Notes: generated by a model from the letters alone, not told the origin. DNA of 64,000 bases from Crotophaga sulcirostris (GCA_013397455.1 VYZB01000195.1:649209-713208), one strand, 5' to 3'. Counted from the stretch's first letter, positions 47,480 through 61,758 are shown. Numbers and translations are program-made.

Positions 47480-50400
47480 AAAATGCTGCTTTGACATTTT
47501 AGGCCTGAAACCAGACATTTTCCCTGACATTATGAAACCCAGCGAGGTAATATTACAAATAAGTGTAAAAATAAATCCAACTTGGAAAACATAAATGACC
47601 TTTCAAAGCCTGAAATCATGTAATAATAACTGGTCTGACCCATTGCTGAAGTTTCATTGTTTGAGCTTCATTTATGTCTCCCTTGGAGAGAGTGAACAGC
47701 TAGGGACTAAAATCCCAGAACAAGTGCATGCCTATTTACCAACAAAATGAAAAAAGATCTTGAATAGTTCCAAATATCTAATCTGCTGGAGAGGAATCAC
47801 ACAAAGGAAAAAAAAAAAATGAACCCTCTCCCCATGCTTTCTCCAGGGTTTGCCTGTATTGTTTGCTTCAGACAGCCCATTTCTAATGAATCCAATAATC
47901 AGCTGGAACTTGAACGTGCTCTGCCATCTCTCATTGTTCTTTCAGTTCCAGGAAAACTGAAGCAAATAATATTTTTCTTGCTCAGCATTAAAAAAGCCAT
48001 AATAATACTAATGTTTACATCTGGTTCCAAAGCCAGTTTTGAGTTTCAGTCAAAACGGGGACGAAATTTAATGCACACAAGGTTCAGTTTTTTGGGAACC
48101 CATAATGTTTTCCTGTTTTTTCAAATATTTTTTTCTAAGAGCTTTTCCCCAAACCTGGTACTGCTTTACCTAAGTTGAGATTATTAGAGCAGCACCTACC
48201 CCCAATACAGTTATTTGGGTATGAAGTCAGCACAGCATTTTTATAGCACTAACTGCACCCAGATGAGTAGTTGTGCTAGAGAAGTCTATTGCTAAGACCA
48301 CTCATATGCTATGATTTTGTTACAGCTCTGCTAAAGGCATGTGGATCAGAGCTCAACTCTTTGTGAGGAGACAATGCCAATGTTCTCTGAAAGTAGCATC
48401 AATGTTATTTGTTTTGCCACCTTCTTCATTGTACAGAGATTCCATTGCCAAGAGTACGCTAGCACGCTAGGTTTTATCCTTTGGTGACAGGTTCCTCAGT
48501 GGTGTTTTTGTTCAACTATAATCTAGCCCATAACTTGGTATTTTAGCAAGATTTTCTGTAAATAGCATCACTAAGGAAATGCAGTTTACTGATTTGGATC
48601 CTGTGTACCTTATTTTCTCTCATACTCTAACTCTTCCTAGGTCTCCAACATCTTATCCTCCACAGACAGTTCCTAGTCTGCTCCCACATTCCCTAACTGT
48701 TTGGAAGGATGAGTGAACTATCCTGCTTCAGACTGGTGAGACAGTATGTGCCTGCTGAGGCCAAAAGGTCTGATCTTCATTCCAGTCTGGGAATAGTTAG
48801 CTATTGTTCCATCTGCTTTTCCCTCCATGGAGGCACTTTACGTCGCCTTCTGTCTCTGTTCCCAAGTTCTGTTAACTTTGTTGGATTTTTCTATGTTTGA
48901 AAACTCTCTCCTCTCCGGTCATTTTTCCTTGATACTGGCAAACAGATTCATAAATTAATCGGAGAGGATAGATGCTGACAGACAGAAAGGTAGACAGGCA
49001 GACAGCCTCATTTCCTTAGGAAACAAGGATAAAAAATGAACACACTCTCAAGAGGTTTTGACAGCAATGACTTTGGTACAGTTGCACAGAGTTACCTTTA
49101 ATTGGATACTGTTGGATTATGTTCCATTTTTCCTCTAGTCCTGACCTGCTCATTGAGCAAATAGAGCCATCTGCCAAAGCAATGGCTCCTGAATTAGAGA
49201 AGTGCACCTTCCCCCGGGAGAGCAAAGTAGGCCAGCAATCCACCAGGGCTTTCTGCAGCTGAAATTATTATTCAGGTTTCCACACTGTAGGAGCAAGGGA
49301 TTCGTATCTAGCTGAATAATCTGGCAGGAAATGTAGTTAAATCACAAAAATGTACTGGCTGAGAACCATGGGCATGTTATACAGGGAGTTTAAAAGTGAC
49401 ATTTTCAGATAAAAGTTTGGTATTCCCTTTCCCAGCCCTAAAGTGGGTTTTATTCACTGAATGCACTTTTTGCCTCAAACAACAGCAAACTGTTTGCATT
49501 GGATCCTTAGCCAAGGTAGGGATGCTGAAAGTCCTTAGCCATAGGCAGCCAAGTGGCACACTGACTGTTGTTTTAAATCTAGATGATCAGGAAAGTAAGT
49601 GCTTTTTTTCCCCTTCATTTTTGATGATAAAAACTAATTTTCTCTTTTACAAAAAGCCTCACAAGCAGAAAGTTCAGATTCCTCCAACTACTACTTTTCA
49701 TGGTTAAAAGTGTTTTTTGTATAATCTATGCTGGTAGCTGTAGTTTGGCAAAGCTGAAGGAGGACTGAAGTTCATGCAAAGCCTCCAGTCATTCCTCTGA
49801 CCATCTAGAGGGCTCTTAGCAAGAGGCAAAACCAGTCTTAATCCAACTTGAGAAAGAATGGGATGTCAAAAATTAAGCAGCCTTGCCTCATACAGGTTAG
49901 TGCCAACAGGAGAGGCAAGGCCAATGCCTCACTGCTCTGTAAACCCACAACTCTTAGGAAGAACACAATCTAGAGTGAGAGAACCAACTTCCCAATTCTA
50001 TTTAACCTCTGCAGTGAGCCAAATGAAAAGAATGGATTAAACAAAGATTCAGTTTTAAATAAAATTTTAAATAAAGATTAAACTCATGTCACTCTTTTTT
50101 TTCACTTAAATAAGCCATTCTTCAGTTAATTATGTAAAAAATCAAGTAAATTTTTTGCCCTGTGGAAATGTTCCTTTGCCATAATGAGCACCCTGTGTTG
50201 TCCTACAATTGTTAAGATTGTGGAAGGCACTGGCAAAGGTCTGGCAGAGGAGAGCAAAAACCAACCACCTAGCCACAGGTCCTTTGCAAAACTCCCTGCC
50301 TTACATGCTACCCACAGACTGGCCCATGCATGCTCAAGTCTGCCTTTTTCAGAACAGCGTGTCCTTGATGAATGTTATTGATGGTACCACAGGGACTGTC

Positions 50401-53400
50401 TGGGCATCTTGTCCCTTCACAATGATCTTCCCGTATTATTACAGGATGCTGTGGGAGCATCTGGGACATCATCCCGTCTCCCTTCCTGTATGCACTCCCT
50501 GCCCACATGCATGGGAGGTTCATACCCAGAACACTCAGCCACAACTGGAAGTACTTGCATCATTTATTATCTCTGGCTTGTACCATGTACTTTGAGCAGC
50601 TGGGTAAATTCACCAGCATGGAGGCCTTCAGGTGGTGCAGCCTTATGGTAATGCTAGGAAAAGCTTAGTTACCCCTTCTTGGAATCCAGGATTCATAAAG
50701 ACTTAAATGAAGTGCTACCGCTAATCAGTTCTGTTAAACCAGTACAAAGGCCTGTGAGACACCATTAAATCAATTTAAACTTAGACTATATAAATTTAAA
50801 TGTAATTCATTTGGAACAAATAAAACCCAGTCTTAAATAAGGCTTTGTTAAGTGGCCTTCTCTGAACTCCTTTAATTAAATCTGGTTGAAAACTAATTTA
50901 AGGTGTGGTTCTGACACCTGCAGTAAGAAATCTGCTGTGAACATCACAAACAGCTGATGAGGGCTCACACTAGGAGTCTATAGACAGATACATCTGAAAA
51001 TTACGTGTGTGCAGACAGGCATCTATTTTGTTTTTAATCCAGATGCAAACAGGACCACTTGAAGATTTCCCAGACCAAACCCACCATTTTCCCATTGTTT
51101 CCAAGAAGTTTCCGAAAATTTTGTTCAGTATTTTGTTCCAAAACTCCACGGGCATTTTGATTAAAAAAAAAAAAAAAAGACCCAAAATTTACTTAAATAG
51201 TAGAGCAGCACTTTGCAGTTGAGGAGCAAAGCAAGGACAGGTAGGCTATGATGAAATGAGTCTCTAAAGCAGAGGGAGAAAGACACCAAGTCACTATTTC
51301 AAATGTGAGGGAATTGCCCACCTCTATGCTCCCACCTGCCCACAGGACACTTCGAGAAGCATACGGAAAACTATGGCAAGAACATCACAAAACAAATAAT
51401 TTAGGCAGCAATGTCCGAAACTGTAACAAACATAAATATTAACAGTTTCTTGAACACGAGGAACTTTTTGTCTTTCTTGTTTGAGTTGGCTAAGTACCTA
51501 ATGGTGTGTGATAAAAGAAAAGTTAGGCAATTATTTTCCTCTGTTCTGCAATCTGTGCAAAAGCATGTGGGGAAACGTCATGTCTGGTTGCAAGTATCAT
51601 GCTGTAAGGTCTGGAAATGCACGTCCTTAGAGCCCAGACAGATGTGAACTGACAAGCAGTAGCCATTCCTAGAGCAAACGTCACATCCTGAAAGCCCTGC
51701 TCTTCAGATAAGTGCCTCAGTTTTCCATGTACATGCACAAACCAGGTCTTAATCCTTAATAAGACAACAAGCAAGCACATACCGAAGCTAAAAAGAATGA
51801 TTTTTCATCTTTCTGGCTGCTAGACTGGAAAGCCAGTTAAGAAAACTCTTAAAAAGCATTTCAGGAATTACGTTCTTTTACTCACATATCAAGATCTTAG
51901 ATTTCACGACAAGTAAACAAAAAAAACCAGTCTGTCATAAAAACATCCTACAATAATTTTGCTAAGTCCTACAAGAACAACATGCTAAGAAACAAGAATG
52001 ACTTATGCAGGAGTGCCAATATCTGCTCTGGATAATGTTTACTTGTTGAATTTGGTTTAATTTAAGTTAAATTTCTCCTCGATCAGAGTTATGGTGCAGT
52101 CCTCTACAGCAGAAGACACAGACAAAGAAAGAAAATAGGCATTCCCCATTACACAATGAGGATTAGGGAAAAAAAGAATTTTTCTTATTACTGTGAAGTC
52201 CTTTAATTGATTCTGGTTCGATAAGGAAGTCTAATATATTAATTATAATGAGATATAATTCCAGTATTTTGAAGTGTTAGGAAAGCTAAATTTAGATGCT
52301 AGAATTTGGGGGCAATAAATTTCAGATTAATTTATCTTTCCTCTCTCCTCAGGATCTCTTTTCATTGTACCCAGGACAACCTTCTCTCTCTAATCATATT
52401 CAGTGTATGTTATTGTCCTCATACTAACCAGGTAATTGCCTTACACATTCTTATTTCTAAGAAATAATAAAATAAAAGGTTTGCTTCCTACTACCCCACC
52501 TACTCAGAAGCAGTGACTTCTCATGTTTTGCTTGATAAAGCACATGTGGTCTTTTCAAACAGTCTGATTTGACATCTCAAATACATTAAAAGTCATATCA
52601 GAAAGCTATCTGTTGAGTGACAACATAAGTACTTATTTAATAAGTATATTAAATACACATGCGTGGCTATATACTGTACTTGCAAGGTTTTAAATATATA
52701 CCCTAGTTAACTGCCATATGGATATGTTGTTCTGGAAAAAAATATTTATAAAATGTTTTTTCCAAATGTTTAATCTACAGCAGATGCGCCTTGCATTCAT
52801 CTGTTTGGCTTGGCATTCACTACAGGGAGATCTTATTAATCATACAGACCTCCTGTAGCAGAGGAAACAGAGGCTATTATAGGATTCATCTGTTTATGAC
52901 TAAACAGAAAAAAGGATCTTCATCAAATGAGAGATCCCTTTCTGAAGGCCCTCTAAAATGTAGAAGGTTGTGAGTAAGCCACATGCTGCTTTTCATCTCC
53001 CAGAGTTGTACCCTTACTCCTCTTTATATTGAAATAACAAAGCAAGAAGGGGTACGTGTATCTGGGGAAGCAGAGAGGAACAGAGGAGGAGTAGTAACTA
53101 TGGGGACAGACCTGGAGAAATCCAGATTTCATTTGCCCTCTTTGCATGCTAAGATTGTGGAAGTTTTTATTCCTGACGCATTTTTTATTCCATTACGTTT
53201 GGAAAAATACAGAGAAGGATTTATGGAAACTGCTTCAAAGTCTAATCTGACTCTCAGCATCTCCAGTACACATCTCTCCAAGCGGTGCTTCACTTGGGAA
53301 GTCAGTGCCAACGTTAACAACAAAACTCTTATGACTTTATTGCTTCCTGTAATTTTATTACTCTTCAGTTTCGCTATTCCTGTCCCAACAAGGGGAGTAG

Positions 53401-56400
53401 CTGTTGCTGGCCTTTTGAACTGGGCAGGGTGGAAGCAGAGAAAGCCAGTGGGGAAAAGGAATTAATTGGATTCTACTGAGTAGAGAAAGTTGGTCATCCT
53501 GAGCACATCAGCTGAATGGACATCAAAAAGGAGGCAGCAGAACCCAGGCATTCAAAGGGGCTACTCTGAAACAAAGGAAAACTTCTTAAGCCCCCTTTCT
53601 TTTTGCCATACTTCATAAGCAAATTGTGGGTCCTAATGATGAAGGACACGTTTACATTTCCTTTTCCTTTTTATCTCTTTGAAACTTTACTGTTTGGCAG
53701 ACACTGTTAGAATTAAATATCTAATTTGCAACAAATCAGGTATCTAACAAATTGCCTTTTGCCATTATTTTCAAAACGCACACTGACAGACCACCATTCC
53801 TGGTTGTCTGCTGGGCCAATTGAAGGCCAGCTTATCCAGGTTCACAAATGTGTGTATATCTGGGACATGGAGTTTCATCACAAAGACAAAAGGAAAATGT
53901 ATTCAGAGGAGAAATACTTAGATATTTGATTTCCAACAATAGCCTCCAGTTCAGAAGATGAACCATGGCAGTCTTTGTCTTTCCTTTCTGAGTGTGATGA
54001 ACATTATCCATTCTTAAATAAAATAACCTCATTCAGCACAACATCTGTAAGAAGTTGACTGCAACAGAATTATTTTGAAAATTCTGATTACTCTTTAATT
54101 TTTAGTGCAAGATTTCTTGTCATGTTTTGACAATTGACCATGAAAGTCACATGTTATGAAATTTGTTTCCTGACTGGATAAAAATCTGGCAGATTGAGAA
54201 TGACATATGCTCACATCAGTTCTTCAGAGTGAAAAAGGGAAGTGGCTGCTAATGAGCTTTGTTGAACAGGAAAACAGCTAGGCTTGATTTTGAAGTTAAG
54301 CAAGCCCTTATCTGTCCTGTTGATTTAGAAGTGAAAATGTCAGGCTTGCAAGGCCTGGGGGAGCTCTCCATGCTCCTACAGGTCATTAAAGCCAAACTGC
54401 CTTATTATTCTGCTTAAAAAGGAAAGGGGTTTGCATGTGACTGAAGTAAATATAAAATATGACTTCTGTTTTACACAGTATCTCTATTGTCTAGTTGTCG
54501 TTAATATCTGAAGTTGGGTGTGATTAGAAACTGTATTTGAGTTATAGCCAAATGACAACTATTCCCTGTTTTTATCCCCTTGGATTACCAATACACACCA
54601 GCTTTAGAAGTAGCTCCTCCAACACTCCATTCCTCATCTCTGACTCAGGATGGTATGTGGTAAGACAGTTTCTTGCTCTCAAAAATATTTGCTATCTTTT
54701 AAATGGTATCAACACTTTCTTATCCAAAGCTGCCTTTCTTTTCATTATTCATAATTCTTCTCTTCATCACCTCCTGACTCATCCTCCTCCTTGCTTCTGC
54801 TTCAACTGTAATATTCTCAGCCATCTATCAAGTCTCCAGCCCTAGGCAAACTGAGTCCAGATTTTCCTATCATCCACTAATGCAAATCTGCATCACTTAA
54901 TAGGGGCCATGGAGTATCACTGCTGCTGCAGAGCAAAAGCTGAGCCAGATATTGTAAAGACATTGGCTTTTCCAGATATTTATTCTTGGCTCAGTTTGAA
55001 CTGTTGTTAGAATATTTTGACAGGGAGCATAAGAACAAAGAACCCCAGTAACTAAACTCTTGGGTACACAGGCAGGTCAGCCTCAAGTCATCCCCTCTCA
55101 ATCGCAGACTCACACAGATAACAAATGTTTATATTTATTTCACACAAAGACAATTTAAATAGACAAGTTCTTTGAAATGCTGAACGTTCCCACAAATGCC
55201 AACATCAGAAACAGGACTAAAACAAGGTTCTGATGTTACCTTGCACCTCCACACCTTTCTTGTGGATACATTTTTCTCTACATGCATCAAACACCATGAA
55301 AGCACAATGAGAAAGCTCATAAGTAGCTCTAAAATGGGGGATTCATTTTGGACAGTTGATAATTCTCTGTGGGAAAAAAAAGTTGAGGGAGGTTTTGAAG
55401 TTATTTTTTCCCTCACATTGCAGGGAGTTGGGAAGAGAATTTAATTTGTGTTTTCTTGGCCTTTTGTAGTCACTGGCTGTTCCACAATTTCAGTGACTGA
55501 GAGTTTAATCCAATCTCCTGATTCCCAGAACTCTGCTTGGAAAGTTTTAGAAAAGAACTTCTATCAATATGGATCAAAGTGCAAAATACTGGCAAAATAA
55601 CGTGTGAAAAGTAGCAGTGGGATCTTACCCCAAACCGTGACTGTTTTTAAGTCTGAGTGTCCTACATGAAGTCCTGCAGTATGTAGCCATGTGCTGTGAA
55701 AGCCAGAAGTGATAAAAACATTGACTTGCAAAACATTACATTACAAAGAAATACATTTAAAACCTTTGTCATATTCTTTGAGCTGTGAATTTCCTCATGA
55801 AACTGACAGTGTCTGCTGATATCCAGAAAGTCATAAGCGGTACTACAGACCCAAACACACACAGCATCAGAGGCAAAGCATTTCCATGCTGATTTGGATA
55901 TCTGATTCCAGCTGAGGATTTGTATCATTCATGAAGCTAAACTAGAAGGGCTCATGGAAGGACCCACCAAAGCAGTCATGTGAAGGGAATGGGAACTGTA
56001 TCCCCAAAGCCTTCACTCCTTCTGAAATGATTTTCTGCTTAATGCACTCTTGTTTAAATTCTACTTCCAACTGTCATCTGCATGCCGAATTATTAAGGTT
56101 TGTTTTCCAGTGTACCAGATATGAGCCAAATATCCCATAAATGCAACCCCCTGCTTTAAATTGAGCTCAGTTAACTTCCAGTAATTTATATTATCTGAGA
56201 ATCTGTCCAGCAAATCCAGACTTCCTTACTCAGTTTTCCTGCTTTAAACCCTAATCTGCCTCTCTCTAGCTTTACATCTTATATATTCAATACTAACTAG
56301 ATCATCAGCTTAATTAGCTGGTTAATGTTAATTCAAGTTCATGTAGCATCCTATGTTTAAAATGGGTACAATATTTTACAGTATCTGAAAAATGGCTCGG

Positions 56401-57785
56401 TTTAATTAACTGATGAAAGAAAAAATTCTTTAAAAAGAATCAAGGGACAACTCTTGAATCCAGACTGCAGCATTACCCATAGAAAATCTTCACACAAAGC
56501 CTTTTTCAAGGCAAGTGCTGTACAACAAGCAATTCTCCAACGAAAGAATTCCAACAGTATTTGAAAGCCTTTTCTAGTTTCTATAGCGTAAATCTGTGTT
56601 CTCTTCTAGAAACAAGAGAGCTGAAAAAAACACACAGTTGCATTCTGCTGTGCAAGTACCAGTCCTGTGGTTTGTTAATTCTGTGCTGTATATCTTGTCA
56701 CTGTTTTGCATCTCTGATTCTACCTGCATCTCTTTCGCATCGCTAGTAGAGACAAGTGCTGTTCCCATGCAGAGCACCACAGAAGGAGCCTGGATACATT
56801 TGGAAGCCCAGTACACTTTTGGGTTCATTTCCTGAAACGTGTTGATGTCTTATAGCTAATAGCTTTTTCCTACCATTTGATACATGCATTTCACTAACGA
56901 TGGCTAAACCCAACAACACCCATAGTTAACTATTTGCGATTTATATTTATCATTTTCTAATTTGTCTACATTTATGTATTGTAACCCTAGATACCATATA
57001 CAGCATTTAATGCCACATTTTGAACTGTAGGAAGCAGATCAGCATGCTTCAGCTCTGTTTTTCATGGTTCAGACATGTCTGAAATATAATGAGAGCAGGG
57101 ATTTGTCTGCCCTGATTTAATTACTACAATCCAGATAACTCTGTCAATCAATTTTTCTCCTTGTGACTTCTGGCAGGGTGAAAAATGCCTTCATTATGAG
57201 GACTGATCATTAGTGGATGTGAAGTTGAGAAGATGATGAAGATGAGTTGTTGGCTCTGGCAGAGAATTGACCCATCAGTGTCATTAAGTGAACTCCAGCA
57301 AGCCCAGCAGTTCCCATGGGGCAAATCATTGAATTCCTCAGGAGCAAAGGTCTGCGTCTGTCTACACCAAAGCACTTTGAAAACTACACACATGCAGTTT
57401 GCAGTAATCTGATGGATAACTAAACAATTACACAGGCAATAACTGATTTGTCCTTCCCTTCTCACAAAAGAAACCACCTCTAAGGCACCATATTTTAGAT
57501 TCCTTTTTTATGCAACAGTTTAAATAATACTTAGTAACATCCATTGCCCTTTCAACTCCTTATTACAAAAGTTCAGCTCAGAGCTGCATCCATCTCCCAA
57601 AGCCTAAATGCTCTTTATTAACAATGTAAACTGCAAATCTAAGTCCTTTACCTTCTAAATATTGAAGGACAAGACTGAGTCACTTTAAGCACTATATTAC
57701 GGCAGCATTTTTAATCATTGTTCATCCAGCAGTAAAAACAGAAACTAAAAACACCTTGCCATACAACAGTCTGAGTTACAAGAAA
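47480..57785. other. Long stretch without a supportable gene
   Basis: The + frame 52983-53465 (160 codons) carries one hydrophobic stretch (LMTLLLPVILLLFSFAI) but no recognisable family or good start. The + frames around 50200-50650 overlap in different registers and look like chance. Simple sequence includes a run of 12 A at 47808-47819 and a degenerate GACA repeat at about 48976-49008. A repeat-like stretch at 51080-51178 is listed separately. Confidence 0.5.
51080..51178. repeat. Possible TGACATTTT/CATTTTG-type repeat remnant ending in poly-A
   Basis: CCATTTTCCCATTGTTTCC, TTTTGTTCCAAAACTCCACGGGCATTTTGATT and a run of 16 A (51163-51178) resemble the eroded AAAATTTCCCATGG/CATTTTGA repeats of reptile and bird genomes. 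The A-run may be part of the element or later expansion. Confidence 0.35.
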
Positions 57786-57930
57786 TTTAATGACAAATGA
57801 GCATTATCTGCTCAATGTTCTTTTCTAAATTATGCTTTAATTGGAAAAGATAATTTCATATAATTGACTAATTAATCATAAAAAATTAAAAAGAAAATAG
57901 ATGCAATGATTACAATGCCAGAGAATTGCT
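57785..57930. other. Possible AT-rich regulatory element with homeodomain cores
   Basis: Several TAATTA/TAATTG-type cores cluster between 57840 and 57880 (CTTTAATTGG, ATAATTGACTAATTAATCAT), followed by ATGCAATGATTACAATG. Such clusters are found in conserved developmental enhancers. In AT-rich DNA they also arise by chance, so confidence is low. Confidence 0.2.
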
Positions 57931-60150
57931 TACAGAGCTATTCACAAGAGAAAATTCTGCTGGAATCAAGGACATACCCGAGAGACACACCAACAATTTT
58001 GGTGACCAAACTAAGAGCCAGTGTGGGTGTGAAGGTTACAGGCACAACACGACTTTTAGAATAAATTGTGAAGTACATTCTGTGGGGATGCAGGGCTGAC
58101 TATGAGTTACAGACCCCCGTGTTCCTTAGTCCAGCCTCTTCAGTCAGAATGTAGCTTTGAGACTGCAAAGTCAGGCAGTTCTTCCAGTCCCAGTTCAGTT
58201 CCCCTGGCTGCTTTAAACAAACTGATCTCCTCCCCAGCAGCATCTGTCTGATCCTGAGAATTATCACTACCAAACATCCCTGGATTATATTTTCTCTGGA
58301 GGACTACAAATATTAGCTGAGTTGGTATGACTGTAAGGACTTTGATTTCTAGTGCAGACTCCAGACTCTGGTTTGAAGGGAACTTAAGCATGCAAGTGTA
58401 GAGGCAGGGCAAGGTGAAACACACAGGCAACCTTTGGCAGGAGTGGGTATATAGCTGGGGAATACAGCTTTATGTATTTTTGTTATTTAAGCTATTGCAT
58501 TAGATCTTAAAACTGACCAAGAAGGGAAGGGTGGGAAGGGTGCTGGCTGAACTGATGGATTCAGCAGCGAAGACTGGAGCAGCTCTGAGTCAGAAGGACT
58601 CAGCATTAACTTCACTAAATAGTTGGAACTTTTGTTACAGCTTACAAAATCTCTGAAGTATTTTTCCATCTTGATGCCTCAGATATGCTAACCATTGAGA
58701 AGGCTCTCAGTCACTGTCACAACACAGACATCGCTTAAGTTCTCTTTCTTTCCTAGCTCACAGCTCTCTTTAAAAGCAGCCTGGATTCTCTCCTCAGTAT
58801 TAGCTCCTGTGGGGGGGCACTATTTAGAAGTAGTTCTTTTTCACTACAATGGTTCAAAGCACAAATCGCAGAGGCTGTCCACGGTTAAAAGTTACACAAA
58901 AATGTACCAAGGATATGCTAGCCAGCCAAACCACTGACAGCATTCACTGAAATAATATTGGAGCACAGTTAGGCATCTGTAGCCTTATTATCAAATCACA
59001 TTTCAAGAAGCAAGCCTTTTTCAAAATATTGTCAAAACATAATAAAAAAAAATCAGAAAGGGAGAGAAAAAGCAGGGACATGAGAAAATGACAGTTAAAT
59101 CTTCATTTTGTCACTTCATGTAAATCTTCAGCATGACTGGAACTGGACTTTCCAGGGCAGCACTGAATAAAAAGTGTGCTCTGTAGCTTTGCTGTTCCGA
59201 ACACTTCTAAAAGGGAATTCTCTTTGACTCCTGACCACTCCTTCCATTTAATAGGGTAGGGTGGAAAATTACATTAAAAAATCAAATTTCTTTTTTCTTC
59301 CAGCCTCCCTTTACTAATGCATGTTCTTAACCAATCTTTCTTCAAACTTCCAAACCAAGTGACGTTTTGGCTAAAGATGGGCATGAAAGGCTTTGTCCCA
59401 AAATATTCTATTCTCCAGAAAACTAAAAAAGCATGAAAAAGTTTCTTCCTTAACTAAACTGCTATTTGGCCTCATTACCTATGTCATTTCCAGCTCTTTA
59501 CTCTGCACCTTTCTGTAAACAAAATATTAGAAAAAAATGGGAAAAATTAGTAAAATGAAACACAGTCTTTCCAAATGGGACTGACCCTTCCACCTGAACA
59601 TGGAGTAGAGATTCTCAGGCCTATGCTAAAAAAGACCAGAGTCTGCAAGCTCTGGTCAATGCTGTGCTCCATAAGCAGTTCCAATGGAAAGCACTGAGAC
59701 CATCTAGTGAGGCAAGGTGCTTCATGATTAAGGTCAGCATTTAGGACACAATACATAATTTAGGAGAATGTTGAGAAAAATCAAGAAAGGAGGAGTGGGC
59801 AATAACAATATGGCAGAGGTGTTATATTTTGTGCAATCATGAAAGAAAGAAAACTGGTCAAACTGACCACTCCTCTGCTTGAGTCAAGACAGCAGGCACC
59901 TTCCCATTTCTGCCTGCTTAAATAGCCTGTATACACAAATTTGTGGCTGCAATTTGAGATGGCATGTTTGAAAGCTGTTCCCTAAATCACTCATGGACTG
60001 GAAAAGTCAGAACCAAGAGGTTCTTAAAGCAAACCAGCAATCTTCAGTAATCATGAAACTACATAGAATTCAATATATTTACATTAAAGAAGTCAACCAA
60101 GACACAGTCATTGTGCCCAGAGTCCATGATATACTTGAGGAAGCACTTGC
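57931..60150. other. No gene seen
   Basis: Frames are short and overlap in several registers. A G-run (58811-58817) and an A-run (59044-59051) are the only simple sequence. Confidence 0.5.
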
Positions 60151-60156
60151 AATGAT

Positions 60157-60230
60157 GGGTCAGATTTACCCATGGTGTCATTCTATCAGTTTCAGTGAAG
60201 TTATAGTGGAGATGTACACGGCCCATTTCT
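60157..60230. repeat. Ancient palindromic amniote repeat, near full length
   Basis: GGGTCAGATTTACCCATGGTGTCATTC, a centre like CAGTTTCAGTGAAGTTATAG, and GTGGAGATGTACACGGCCC follow the order of the palindromic element whose arms are GGGCCAGATTTAC...GGTGTAACTCC and whose centre is CCATTGACTTCAATGG. The minus-strand frame of 176 codons at 60059-60589, the longest in the window, crosses this element and is therefore unlikely to be a gene. Confidence 0.5.
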
Positions 60231-61680
60231 GAAGGCACAAAGCCAGTAAGCAGTCTGCAGTGGGATTCTGATAAATGCTGCCATCTGCAAAATGTTATAT
60301 CCAAAGCAGGGCAGAGACAGATGGAAAAGCTTTTCAATCCAGAGTACCAACTTAAAATAAACATCCTCAAATGTATCTGTTCCTTCAACGGGTATTGAAG
60401 AACAGGCAAAAATAAATGAATGAAATGAGGGAGGCTTATAAATTCTTTTTTTTCCACAGTGACCAAAGTAAAACCTCTTGAGCTCACATAAATCCTCCTC
60501 ATGCAGGGATCAAAAGCTTCTTGTTTTCTGAACAAAATAAGCATGTAAGTCACAATATTCCTGAAGATAAAAAACATATGCGTGCCCATTCAGTATTTTT
60601 CTGATGAGAACCCCCATTTCCCACCTACTTATCTTCACCACTGCTCCTTCCAAAGACCCAAGTTGTTGCAATCCTCTTTATAGCAGCCTCCTGAGCCCAT
60701 CACTGAGATCTCAGTAGATGGCTGAGGCTGGCCATTAAGCACTACAAAGGGCTTCATTCTTTCCATCAGGATGCCCTAAATATGCTGTCTCTATAAACCA
60801 GAAGTCTAGATTTTAACAGCAGTTTCTATTAGTTAATGCAGGTATTAGCTCCTAAACATGGGAAATAACACAAGATATAAGTCTCAGTCCAACATGCTCT
60901 TTGAAGAAGAATAGAGACAAAAAATGCTGCCAAATGGGAAATGGTTCTGCTTTTGTCCTTTATGTCAAATACTAAGGGGATACTTTGCATGCTTGTATAG
61001 ACAGATATGAGTTAGTTTTGAGCCCAGGAGAGCCAGCAAGCAAGATAATACTATCCCTGGTTTCCAAAACAAATTTTTAAGATTAGTTGCCCTTCACTAT
61101 AAGACAACGTTTTCCCATAAAGTCAGGATCGTTTTGTTTAAGAGAGCTACATGCCTCAGAATGCAAAATAAATGCTACAGTCACAATGCTGAAAGGATTG
61201 ACTTGGAAAATTGCAAATTGAATGAGGAGAATTACTCTGGCTAGACACATACGTCATTAAGAATTATTGGCATAGGGGTTTCAACAACACTGGATGCCTG
61301 AATGAGAGAATTTCAAGCTTAGAGCAGATAGATTTAAAAGGCTTTGAGGTAAAATAAGTGGGCTGCAGATTGCTTTATCTGGCAAATCAGTGTGCCATGG
61401 AAACATGCAATACACAATGAAACATATGTAACTAAAACCTAATTTTCAGGAGACACTTAGGCAGGTAGTTTGAACGCGCTTTTGAAGAGGTGAAACTGAA
61501 CTGAAGAAGAGAGGTTGTTGTTACCCAGAAAATTGGATCCCCAGGATTCAGGAGATAACAAACTGATGGCTGGCATTTGAGTCAACAAGTCCTAAACTCT
61601 CCCAAAAAAACCCAGGACGTTTTCCTCCTCAGCTCTCTCCAGCAACTTTCTCCCTGTGCCATTTGCAAAAATACAAGTGT

Positions 61681-61758
61681 TCAGCCAGTGTAAAACTGGT
61701 GTCTCTCCAGTGCAGTGAACTGATCGATGCTGATTTGCACCAGCTGAGGGTCTGGCTC
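61681..61758. repeat. Ancient palindromic amniote repeat with recognisable terminal arms
   Basis: The left arm TCAGCCAGTGTAAA (61681-61694) and right arm TTTGCACCAGCTGA (61734-61747) are inverted repeats matching at 11 of 14 positions. The right end continues as GGGTCTGGCTCC, close to the TTTACACCAGCTGAGGATCTGGCCC end that I recall as widespread in turtles, crocodiles and birds. No coding capacity is present. It is probably a decayed non-autonomous DNA transposon or MITE; the family name is not known to me. Confidence 0.55.

Noticed and set aside
49801..49820. CCATCTAGAGGGC, considered as a second CTCF motif
   Set aside because: Spacing and two core positions do not fit the CTCF consensus.
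52983..53465. Plus frame of 160 codons with one hydrophobic stretch
   Set aside because: No recognisable family and an antisense frame of similar quality.
60059..60589. Minus frame of 176 codons, the longest in the window
   Set aside because: It runs through an ancient palindromic repeat, has no recognisable domain, and a frame of this length is not surprising in 64 kb of six-frame sequence.
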